Assembly: GCA_003254905.1 (NCBI GenBank) | Contig: QANU01014009.1 | Location: 248,001-312,000, forward strand | DNA from: Nissolia schottii | Lineage: Eukaryota; Streptophyta; Magnoliopsida; Fabales; Fabaceae | Direction: 5' to 3' | Length of the DNA stretch: 64,000 bases | Shown: positions 47,230 to 57,591 of the stretch, piece by piece | Layout: the number at the start of each line of letters is the position of its first letter | Numbering within the stretch: the stretch's first letter is position 1 | Position numbers and translations under genes: made by a program | Notes under the pieces: model-generated | What the model was told of the DNA's origin: nothing | What the model saw: only the letters and a program-made list of their open reading frames with translations | Database searches by the model: none

Positions 47230-49081
47230 GATTATGCCGATATCAGAACTCTATAGTTAAAATGCTAAATGATCTCGAAATGTTGAGAATCTTTTATTTT
47301 TCTAAGCTAAACAATTCCTAGCTTAATAGGTTTGGAAGAAGAGCTGAGACTTAGCTAGTTTTGGGGGAGGACGGTTGAATATACTTATAGCCAAATTACT
47401 CAAAACTTTTACATTATGGGTAGACACATTAGATTTAATGACGATCAATTTACAGGACCAAAGAAGAAATTAGGGGGTGGGGGGAAGGAGGTTTCCATTT
47501 TGTAATCAAGAACTCGTGTTGACTTTGTGTTGATCAATAGTAGGCAAGATGACGTATCTTTTTTTAATATAGATTCAAGCCACTCAAACAATGAAAAATA
47601 AGAAAAGTAGTCAATAGCTAAAAAAGCAACATGTCCGCAAAATCAAAAGCAATAAAAAGAGAAACAAAAACTCAACCAAAGTGATGCAATGAAGACAATA
47701 GACCAAGATTTTTTATTTTCTATCCCCATATTGATATTCAACCAAGATTCAAAAAATAGTTTTGATCACGAGGGATAACCCAAGCTATATTCCATTTTTG
47801 GGCCCAAATACACCAGATTGCTCGAACTGTAGGTAAAGAAAATGTGACGAATATCTTCAATATCAAGTTCACCGCAACAAGCAAAAATCATCTGATCCCA
47901 ACCCAAAATGTTTAAAATACAAAGCCTCCCTTTGGTATTCAACCTCTCCACTAGCAAAAATCATGCGAACAACTCTATTAAAAAAGTAACAAGTCCTTTT
48001 CAAACCCTTTTCGCAAAATTGTTGCTATTTATCATGGCTAATTGCACATTTCTAGAACATTTCCTAAAAGATTTTACATGTCTTTTTGTTTTCACAATCC
48101 CCACTAAAGGAACATTTTTTGCTACTCCTAATTTACTTGCCATCCTTACCTTCCCTTTCCACCCAATGCCTCACATTCCAACATAGAATTTTCATTTTAG
48201 GAATTTTGACAAGCCATTATGGTTCCTTGTTAGTTATAGTCATACTAATCAAATAAAAGGAATGTAGCTGGCGACTTTTTGTGTAGCTAGGTATATGCAA
48301 CAATATTTATTTTCCATTTATTGAAGAGAATAGAAACTATTTGCGGTATTTTTATGGAGAAATCAACCCATTTTGTGACTAATTAATTAATCATTGACAT
48401 GATTCATCCCTATATATTCATCTGAATCTACGAACTAGTTACTATTTTGTTTAGCTACCCTTTCTGATAACAAATCATTATTTGCTATTTTGTGCTTGTT
48501 GACTCCCATGACAATGTTTTCCTATTAGTAGATGTTAGAGTCTCACACTGCTCAAGGACATGAGGAATATAACCTTTATAGTTAGATTTCTCTCTCAATT
48601 GGGTTGGGCATAACTCCTAAATAAAGCTCAAGACCCATGCAATGTAATTAAGGGAAAATAAAGAAAAGAAATGGAATAAATATATTTTACTTATTTTGAC
48701 CATCATGTGTAGTTGTTAAAGTGCACTAGTTGAAGTAATATGTACCACACACCATGCAGAGTACATGTGCATCTAATTACATAGGATACACTCCAATATT
48801 TCTCAAATCATGCTTCTATCTTTTACCATTGGTAACCTAACTAGGATTTAGAACAACACTCTGGCCACCTACCTGCCTCCCTTCTGCATATCCACCGCTG
48901 CCCCGCCCACTGCCACCATTATTGCACCTACAATTCCAATTTGTAACACTTATTTTTAGGCGAAGGTAGCTACTAGATGGAGCAAAATTGGGTTGAAAGG
49001 GAAAAAGAAAAGAAATGGTGGCTAAGAATGTTCTCAAATCAATGACGTCTTATTACATATTTTGTCTTGGTTTTATCTTTG
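47230..49081 (-). repeat. LINE-derived tandem unit, copy 6 (1,852 bp)
   Basis: Last unit; similarity to the others stops at about 49081 after TTTTGTCTTGGTTTTATCTTTG. The endonuclease start MKILCWNV begins at 48195 and the frames beyond it read NVPLVGIVETK, as in LINE endonucleases, before joining the zinc-binding part (about 47957-47790). Confidence 0.85.
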
Positions 49082-49375
49082 TTTCTTGATTTTACTTATT
49101 CAAAGTTAACAAAACCGCAAACGTCGGACACTCCACCAATAACACAAATTAGACATAATTAAATGGTGACATTAAGATAAAAGGAGAAGAAATGAGCACT
49201 AAAAATTAAGAAATGAAAATAAAAATTGAATATATTGACAAATGAAAATAATGTATTTAACATACTTTGATCATTTTATGAGTTTAATTTCTATAGCACT
49301 GTCATATGCGCTATATGTATAAAAGGATTACAAAAAAAGTATAATTTTTTTATATTGTCCAATGATGTGCCACAT
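49082..49375. other. Spacer between the LINE array and the CACTA element
   Basis: AT-rich; nothing recognised. Confidence 0.35.
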
Positions 49376-50159
49376 CACTACAAGAAATGACGGTTTAATT
49401 TGGTTTTAGCAACACTTTCAACCAGCCGCTAAACAATTTACTAGCAGTTTAGAAACACCAGTGTATTCTACCGTTCTAAAACCTTTTAGCAACGGCATGC
49501 GACTGCTAGTAGAACTGCCGTTGTTTCCTGACTGGCAACAGTTGATTGTGAACCGCCGCTAAACGCTACACAGGGAAGCTACTAAGTACTAACACCTATT
49601 TAGCTGCAGCTTAAAGTTTTTTTATATACTTTCTTGTCTCATAACAATTACCAACCAGCTATTACCTTTTTTTTTTATTACCAAACTAACAATTATACCC
49701 AAAAGAAATTATATTAACTTTGAATACGTGCCTAATTGTATGTATTTAAGACATCAAATATATAAAGAAGCTAACCTTTAACAAATATTTAAAGTGATCC
49801 ATTATATAATATAACAAACATCTTGATGGTTAGCATTGTAAGCTAACCTTTAGCAAATATTTAAATAAATCCATTACATAATCCAATGAACATCCCTAAT
49901 AAAAGTCCAAAACTAAACATCAAAACATGTAGTCTTCCTTTCAAAAAATCATCTTCCACTCTTATTTGAATGATGATGTTGACCATCATGACTAGCCTCA
50001 TCGGAGCCAGCAAAATCAGAGAGTTGTTTGTATTTGTTAGTATCATAAAAAATAATTTATTGGAACAGAAAATACAAGGCAATTTAATAGAATTTTAAAA
50101 TTTAAGAGCACATCATTGACGTAACCATGACAGCTATATCAAGAGGCAAAATTGTTTGC

Positions 50160-51465
50160 TTGCGCATTTGCAAAATATATTTTACCGATTATTCTAATGA
50201 CTGCCTTTTCAATCTCTCAACTTCCATCATTGCCTGGAAATTTTGCGCCTCTAATCTCTCAGCTTCTAGTTAAGCTTCTAATTGAGACGAAGCGTTTACT
50301 TGAGCGTCTAGTTGAGACCTCATCTGGTTCATCTCTTGAATTGCACTATCAACAAAAGCATTTGAAGACCCCCCATTGGACCGACATGTTGTATGGTCAA
50401 AGACCTGAGTTGGACAAGGCCCGAAACTCATTCATGTTGTACAGAATGAGAATCATAGGCCAAATGCTATGGTTAGTGCTCATCTTTCCGAAAGGATTAA
50501 ACCCATCATAGCCTAAGCTAAGCAAACATTAGACGCATCTGAAGAAAATTCAGGGATGAGGAGTCAAAGTGCTCCCATGTCTTAGCGTCTCTTGGATGCC
50601 TCAAAAAGCCATCTGTATCATGCTTACCATCATGCCATTTCATATCAGCAGATGTCTTACTGAAGAACCTTTGCCGGTTGCGGTTTCTTCTTTTCATTGA
50701 CCCCAGTCGTTGGCGCCGATCTAGATGTTTCGCATCGATTGCATTCATTCAAACTTGTATGCGATCCCGATATAGCCTGCAATCATTTGGACATTCATGT
50801 ATCTTCTTATAATTAATCCCAAGTTTTCTTATGGTCTTTTTGGCCTCGTACATCAATTATGGGATCTTTGCATGCTCAAAGGCATCACGCAATAGCTCGA
50901 TTATCATTGACAAGGCCTTGTCACCCATCCTACAAGTGCACTTGATGTGATATAGCTTCACCAAAAAAGACAACTTCGAGTACTTTGAGCATTCTTGATA
51001 TAGTTCTTGTTCCCCGTCTCTAAGCAACTCATAAAACTCTTTTAGCTTTACCCCTCAGACCCTCATGTAAACGTGACATCCTTGCTTCACCCTTAGTTAC
51101 CGGTTCGTGCATTGTGCATCTTCACTATCATGTTGTCCAAAGAAGTTGAAAGCATCATAAATCATGTCACACATTGGATCTTCAAGAGATCTCGTATGTT
51201 GCGCTTCATGTCTATAACTTGAAGTCTCTCCTGCACCTCCCTTACCATGTAATAACCAAACGGTATAACTTGGTGGGAAGGGTCCTAGCAGCAAGTGATC
51301 GTACACCTCTTCTCTAGTCTAGAATAGCCTAAAACGACAATGAGAACAAGGACACTTTATCCTATTATCTGACGACGGATTAGCAAATGTGAAGTCCAAA
51401 AATTTCAACAACCCATCCCTATATTCTTGAGTATCTCGCGGCTTTGAAATCCAACTCTTATCCAT
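50160..51465 (-). pseudogene. Deleted TNP2-type CACTA transposase
   Basis: Starts with MDKSWISKPRDTQEYRDGLL (51465) and CPCSHCRF, the transposase-associated domain. Decayed TNP2 sequence follows: CRMGDKALSMIIELLRDAF, the INYKKIHECPNDCRLYRDRI block near 50750-50830, TSADMKWHDGKHDTDGFLRH at about 50665-50600, then DGFNPFGKMSTNHSIWP near 50480. After that the catalytic body is gone and a Gln/Glu-rich coiled coil (MNQMRSQLDAQ, QNFQAMMEVERL; 50340-50170) follows, as in transposase C-termini. There are several stops and frame changes. It cannot move itself. Confidence 0.85.
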
Positions 51466-51759
51466 ATCTAAATGATAGATAATATCAATTCAGAGGTAAA
51501 TTTTTCAGTTTCTGAAGAACAAAATGATGCACATTCAAATTGTCATACAAAGGTAAATTTTCCAAATTAGTCAAATATCAAAATTTGAAGAAACAGTAAT
51601 GTAAGCATAGACAACACATTGTGTACACGTTCTACCACTTGACTGAGACCTAATATGGCAGCAGCAAAAGAGGATTGAAAATAAGAAAACATCACAATAC
51701 CCCCCCCCCCCCCAAAAATGATATTATTAGCATGTTTGGTTTTTTTTTTTTTTTTTTTT

Positions 51760-52014
51760 NNNNNNNNNNNNNNNNNNNNNNNNNNNNNNNNNNNNNNNNN
51801 NNNNNNNNNNNNNNNNNNNNNNNNNNNNNNNNNNNNNNNNNNNNNNNNNNNNNNNNNNNNNNNNNNNNNNNNNNNNNNNNNNNNNNNNNNNNNNNNNNNN
51901 NNNNNNNNNNNNNNNNNNNNNNNNNNNNNNNNNNNNNNNNNNNNNNNNNNNNNNNNNNNNNNNNNNNNNNNNNNNNNNNNNNNNNNNNNNNNNNNNNNNN
52001 NNNNNNNNNNNNNN
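51760..52014. other. Assembly gap (255 N)
   Basis: Run of N after a poly-T tract, inside the CACTA element, preceded by a C homopolymer at about 51700-51714. The missing sequence may include the exon that would follow the WRKY fragment. Confidence 1.
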
Positions 52015-52247
52015 TAACTTGGAGGGATGAAAAATCAAAATGGCTTTGAATGGAACACTATTAGCCTAGTTGTTGTTTTTTTAACCCTCAAAAGTGTGAG
52101 TGGCCGATATCAATGTTGAGTGGTCAAGAAACACAAAAGAACAATGCAAGAACTTGATTTCAGTGTGTATTGTTTAATATATACTCACATGACTAAAATA
52201 ATTGATGTTACCAAGAATGTAAAAACTATAATTAACTACTAATTTAC

Positions 52248-52388
52248 CTTGGATAAGGTGAACCTTTAATAGGTTTCTAACCGTATTTTCTCGAAGCCCA
52301 CAAATCCGAAGGGACTACCTCTCCAGTTTGTCTGTTGTTTGCAGCTGCTGGTGCTGGAATGCACACCACTTTCTTTGCCTTGTTCTTC
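52248..52388 (-). pseudogene. Captured WRKY (group IIe) exon fragment
   Basis: On the minus strand an acceptor TAATTGCAG precedes an exon reading KNKAKKVVCIPAPAAANNRQ then TGEVVPSDLWASRKYG, a stop, and KPIKGSPYPR, ending at donor AAG|GTAAAT. Group IIe WRKY factors (WRKY14/35 type) have KKVVCIPAP…SGEVVPSDLWAWRKYGQ followed by KPIKGSPYPR and an intron exactly after PR. Two changes kill it: the W of WRKY reads S (TCG) and the Q after WRKYG is TAG. Both splice sites survive. A possible end of the preceding exon, with a donor at about 52947/52946, is weaker. The zinc-finger exon is not visible and may lie in the gap. Confidence 0.88.
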
Positions 52389-52616
52389 CTGCAATTACAT
52401 ATTTACATTGCACACAAATATATATATATATATACCATAATCAATTACTTAATTAGACAATTAATTCATTATTCTTTATTCTTAGACAAAATTAAAGAGG
52501 TATATAATGTTTGAAAAAGGACTATTGATTCAAGTTGTTCAATTAACTGCTTTTGCTTGTCTGATTTGTCTCAATTGAAATAGTGGAAGTTTGTGACCAA
52601 GTAGTAGAACAAATAT

Positions 52617-52619
52617 ATA

Positions 52620-52652
<33 letters not shown>

Positions 52653-52662
52653 ATATATATAT
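52617..52662. repeat. Compound (TA)(GT)(GC)(GT)(TA) microsatellite
   Basis: ATATAT, then about ten GT, GCGCGC, GTGTGT and TATATAT in succession. Confidence 0.9.
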
Positions 52663-54128
52663 GGTTTTGGGAGTATGAGTCAAGCAGTAGAACAAGTATT
52701 ATCGTGCATTCACATTTGCACTCAAGTTGTAATAAATTTGGTGTGGGAGTGTGAGTCACCACAATATCTCACACCAAATAAGTACACATCATTTCTCCTA
52801 TAATAAAGGAAGAGTAAAATTGGCACAAAGCTAGCAAGTAAATTGACCAATAAGAATATACTGCTATTTGAATTGCAGATGTTTACTAGTTTCTTCCACT
52901 TGTGCTGCTCAATTGCAATTGCAAAAATAATTTGATTTTTTTTTACCTCTTTCAGCTTTAAACCAGATGATGGTCCTCACTCCTCCTCCCTGGTTGATTT
53001 CTTTCTAAAACATTGTCATAATAATGTTAGAGCCCACCCAACTCAATAGCTAATCACTTCAAACAAAATTAATTTACGTCAATTTGAATATAAAAAACAC
53101 TTGGCCTAGCTGAGAAGCACAGTTGTAAAATTCCTAATAAGCACTAGTAAGTACTATTATCCACATATCGAAGTATATCAAGCAAACCAAAGTTTCTTGT
53201 CCACGAACAAGAAAAGAAATGTAATAAAGTGTCGGTCATTCAGATTCATTCAGAAATAGCTGTACCTTGTCCTGCTTCATTCAGATTCGCCTATTAGCTA
53301 CAACAACCCACTATCCTCAAAGCCATTTATAGCCCAAACCGTTTTTCTCACACAAGCTATCACATATTTCTCATACAAGCCTTCTGTCAAGTTCACATTT
53401 GTGAGATAATAGATTATTAGATTAGTATTTATGGCCACAAGCTCTGTGAGCAAACAAAAGCCTAGTGACTCGTGGTGGACCCCAAAACAGAACTTGTACC
53501 TTGTTTTTGGGAGTGACTCAAATAATCCTTCGTTTGTGACTGTAAATTAAATAAACCAAACTTCTCAAGTAAGGATGATGCATGAACTAAAACTTAAGCC
53601 ATGAGTAACCCTAGGCCACCCGTGCAAGAAAATAATAATTGGCACGTACCATCTATAACAAGCAAAATAACAAGGAAAGCTACGACATTGAAACAAAATC
53701 TATTGAAGGGAATGCTGAAGCTTGGATGTAAAGATAAGTAGAGAACATACATCCGAGCGATAGCAAGTAAATGTTATTAGGTTTAAATGGCCTATGGACA
53801 TAAGTCTACAAAAATCAGACAATTCATCAAACACATTATAAGCATTAGCAAAGGAATTAGGTTTCAAAATGTTGAGAAAGCAAATTGAAAGTATCAATCG
53901 CCACACCAAATCAACAAAATCCAAACCAAATGGGAAAACAAAATCCAAATTAAGTCACCGAATGATTTTGGCTCACCCAATGATTAACAAAGGAATGCTA
54001 ATTCTCATCGAATGAGGAAACAGACATTTGTTTCACATACCTCACTTCACTTCTCACTCAGTTCCCCTGAACTTTGTGCACCTCGCCCAGGGAGAACGCG
54101 ACCGCAAGTGGTGGCTACGGATTTGCGA

Positions 54129-54250
54129 GAGAACACGCTTGAGGACGGCGTGGAGCTCGGCGGCGGAGATGAGGTCGTAGAGGTCGAAGGCGTCGCGGAG
54201 CCCCTTGGCTTCGTCAGCTCCGGCGCTGGTGAGGTGGAAGTCGGCGAACT
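54129..54250 (-). pseudogene. Captured EF-hand calmodulin-like (CML) gene fragment
   Basis: The minus strand reads EFADFHLTSAGADEAKG then LRDAFDLYDLISAAELHAV and LKRVL. This matches the second half of polcalcin/CML23-26-type EF-hand proteins (…EAFDLYDLDxNGxISAxELHxV…). The five residues of the Ca-binding loop (LDxNG) are missing in frame, so the EF hand cannot bind calcium. The fragment is GC-rich in an AT-rich element and is flanked by a 20-bp direct repeat, AAG(T/C)GGTGGCTACGGATTTG, at 54106-54125 and 54252-54271. Confidence 0.8.
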
Positions 54251-54592
54251 CAAGCGGTGGCTACGGATTTGGTGTTCACATGGTGGATTTGGAGATATGG
54301 AGATGTGGAGGTGGAGATGGAGATGGAGACCGAGAACACGATTTGGAAGCTATCGGAGAGTGAAAGTGAGGGACAGTATTGGTTTTTAATTTTTTTTTTT
54401 TTTAAAGTAATGTCTTATTACCGGTTTCAGAACCGCTGAAAATTTTGAAACCGCTACTAAGCTAAACGAAACCGACAAAAAGTAGGGTAATTCGCGGACT
54501 GCAGCAATAACTGCTGGGAAACCAAGATATCCCATCTGTTTGTCAAACTGCCGGCAAAAAAATCCCTGATAATTCTTGTTTTTCTTGTAATG

Positions 54593-56596
54593 TATGCATA
54601 AGTAAAAATAATTTGCTGTAGAATTTAATCACTCTTATTTCTAAGACATCATATAATTAGATAATTATACAAAAGTCTTACATGAAGTAGAAATTAAAAT
54701 CATTTTTTATTAAGAAAAATGTATTAAAAGATGTCAATTTCTATTTAATATAGGCCCCAAAGTTTCAAGAATTGTTAGTTTTTTTTATGATACACACGTT
54801 AGATTTTTTTTTATGCAAAAAAAAAATGTTTTAAGAGGTAAGAACAAGTATCCCTTCGGTATCCAAACATGTCTTTAAGCTCTTTTAAGTATTTATAAAT
54901 GTACTTAAATATCACCCACCATCAAGATTTTAACATTAATTAGCGAGATTCAAACCCTTACCTTTTTTAAGGTAAACTCAAAACCAACTATATTACTCCT
55001 TGTTAGCACACATTAGATTTTCATTGACCTAACAAAAATAAAACATGTAAGTTGGATAGAGAATTCTCAAGTCAAAAATGATTATGAAACTCAATTCATC
55101 AGCTTACGTATCAAACTACGTATTTTTATTACTAACACTGACATTATTTTTTTTTGTTATTTTATCCCTTACAATATCATGTGTCATTTGTATAAGTGAA
55201 TAGGTTATTTAGGGTTTAATGAGTTCAAACAGTGAAACAACTCTTTTCACGTGCCCGTGGGGATAATTCTCTTCACAAAAATTTCCCTATGTCGTGTAAA
55301 TTAATTTCAGACCCTCTTGTTTGTAATGAAGGTTGGGCGACAAAACCTACAGGACAGGAACTGTGCTACAATGTGCTTCATAGTGAATAATATTCACTCA
55401 AGCAACAGAGGTTGGATAAGTTCTGTTTTCGCAATAATTGAAGAGAGACTCAAAAAAGTCACTATTATAAATAACGATGCTATCCTGTATAATAACATCA
55501 GTTGAACAACAACGACATGAAATCTGCAACTCTGCAACTGTTACGCTTTTTGCAAGAATATAATGCTCTGGGATATTATGGACTCCTATCCAGTGTTCAA
55601 CAGTAAACACAACTTGTATGTGATAAGGTTTGCATGAATCACGGTGATGGGCCCACAGGTCACAATGCTTGCATTGGAAATCTTTGGCAACTTGCTTGGA
55701 ATCTGGATTCCATGAGGCTTTCAAACCCAAAACCAAAAGTAAACTTAACTAGCTACAACTACGTGTATGCATGTGTGAGTGATCAGCATTCGGCACATTA
55801 TTGGATTCATCAGGGCCCGCCTTTCCATATAAAAAGGAGTAGTGAAGGTGGCTTTTTAAAAGATAAAAAATAAAATTATCACTCTTTCCATTTGAAAAAA
55901 ATACTTAATACGAAGCCATATATTTGGCCCCTCTCCCCTATGATGTAGGAATCTCAAGTAATTTTCATATCATCTATGGAGATAATCATTTCATGCTCCA
56001 CATATTATGAGAATCACTAATTATTCTTGAAAAAAAGATAAAGCATTGGAGAGAGAGAGAGAAAGAAACTAATGATTATCATGTTACTGTGAAGGATGAA
56101 ATGATTTATCCTGTAAAAGATTTCAAAATGACTAAAAAGGAAATAGTAGCAAGCAATGTGCAGAATTGACGGGGATCCTCCGTCTTGATTTCAATTCAGA
56201 AGGTCCAAACATTAACATAGCAGTACAATGGATGGCGGCCATGAGTGTGTGTGAAGTAAAGGCCACAGTGCGAGTGACTGCCATGCCATCACAATTGCGA
56301 GGCATGGCCTGAGCAAATGCAGCTATGGTGGCCTAGAAGAATCTTGTGACCCTCCCATTTCTTTCCACTACTACTACTGACATAATAAACTAAGCTCTTA
56401 CCCCTAATACCCTTCTCTCCCTCTCTCCCCCTCTCCCCCTATACACACACACATATATGTATTGTTCTTTCTTAATCATTTGTTGCTACTTGCTCCTGTC
56501 CTGCCTTCCAAAATCACAGCACTGCAACCAGCCTTGTGTTGCAACACTCTTGTTTCATTACTAATTAAGCAGAAATTTCACAAGAGTCACTGATGA
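54593..56596. other. Intergenic, no gene recognised
   Basis: AT-rich flank of the CACTA element. A minus-strand open frame of 112 codons at 55398-55736 has several Cys/His codons but no family I recognise and no splice context. CT-rich stretches at 56415-56440 precede the small plus-strand frame below. Confidence 0.35.
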
Positions 56597-56818
56597 ATGG
56601 ATTTGATATTTCTTAAATTGGTTTTGTTTAGTACATCAATCATTGCCAATTGCCTACCGTTGTCTACAGCACGCTACCTCCTCCTCCTGGAATTCCTCCT
56701 CCTACTCCCCTTCGCTCCTTCATTTCTCGGACAACCTTCCCCTGTCTTCACATCCACAACAAGGAAAATATTGAACCAAGTTAATTATATATCCATGTGT
56801 AGTGGAGTAATTTCATGA
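56597..56818 (+). CDS. Small ORF with hydrophobic N-terminus, uncertain
   Basis: A 73-codon frame starts MDLIFLKLVLFSTSIIANCL and contains a Leu-rich stretch YLLLLEFLLLLPF. It resembles a signal peptide plus a membrane segment. A CT-rich, leader-like sequence lies 150-190 bases upstream. I recognise no family and it may be chance; peptide hormone precursors are of this size, but no conserved C-terminal motif is visible. Confidence 0.2.
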   Translation: MDLIFLKLVLFSTSIIANCLPLSTARYLLLLEFLLLLPFAPSFLGQPSPVFTSTTRKILNQVNYISMCSGVIS

Positions 56819-57591
56819 TAAACAAAGCCACCTCAATTAATGAGGCCAGTTAGTGAATTAATGTGATGCTTTGCATTGAATAAGCTGTGTGTATGTAATG
56901 TCTAATGTCTAATACATATAAAGATTGGAACTCTTTGTAAGATTTAATAAATTAACCGATTGATTAACAGCCGAAGAGCCAATACAGATAACAATGCGTG
57001 AATAGATAATTAAGCAGAAGGAAACACTTACCACTTCCACATACCTCAGGTTCATGCTTTGCTCTCTTGTTCTGTATCCTCATTGTTAGTAAATAGTAAT
57101 TTACATGACCGACCTTGAGGACACGTGTACAACATATAAGATACGAGTACTGATTAACAAGACTCTCAAGAAAGATTGAAAACGAGCCAGCAGATTTGGG
57201 ATCCTTCTTTATTAATCTATCAACTCTACCAAAGCAATATATTGCAAGTGTACTTAGTACCGAAACAGAACAAGTAAACCTTCATGCATTTCCTATACCA
57301 TCAAAAGTCACATATTGTGTAACCTAAACTACAGAATTCATATACGTGAGTAACCAGTATATTCATCTGACCACACATTATTCACCATATAACATAGGGC
57401 CAGGAAATGGATAGTCCTATACTGTACTCCACAATCATATGCATCACACATGCATGATTAACAATAATGCAGAGCGCATAAACTAGACTGAGCATGCCTT
57501 TTTAACATCAATTGTCATAATTGTTATTTATGCCATGAATGAATGTGTTGTGCCAAATGAAAAAAACATGAAAAATGTTGTATATACTAAC

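Larger units (their letters stand above)
49376..54592 (-). mobile_element. CACTA (En/Spm) transposon carrying host-gene fragments (Pack-CACTA)
   Basis: The left terminus CACTACAAGAAAT and the right terminus (reverse complement CATTACAAGAAAAA) are CACTA ends. Flanking bases are CAT and TAT, two of three matching, where a 3-bp target duplication is expected. Subterminal regions on both sides carry short AACCGC/ACCGCT/CGCTAA motifs typical of this superfamily. The element is about 5.2 kb including a 255-base assembly gap. Transposase remnants, a WRKY exon and an EF-hand fragment all read on the minus strand, so the element's 5' end is at 54592. The transposase is deleted, so the copy is non-autonomous. 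Confidence 0.85.

Noticed and set aside
46056-48186. Two near-identical plus-strand frames (46056-46334 and 47908-48186)
   Set aside because: They are antisense to the LINE fragment in array copies 5 and 6; their identity reflects the shared tract, not a conserved protein.
51700-51760. C15 and T20 homopolymers beside the N gap
   Set aside because: Most likely sequence-quality or gap-edge effects, not a biological signal.
53700-53948. Minus-strand frame of 82 codons inside the CACTA element
   Set aside because: It has a faint repeat-protein look (NAYNVFDELSDF) but no second repeat or other motif, so I do not call a third captured gene.
54012-54389. Plus-strand 125-codon GC-rich frame in the CACTA element
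   Set aside because: The minus strand gives clear EF-hand similarity; the plus frame is a shadow of it.
55398-55736. Minus-strand 112-codon frame with several Cys and His
   Set aside because: Spacing does not fit a known zinc finger and no splice context or family was recognised.
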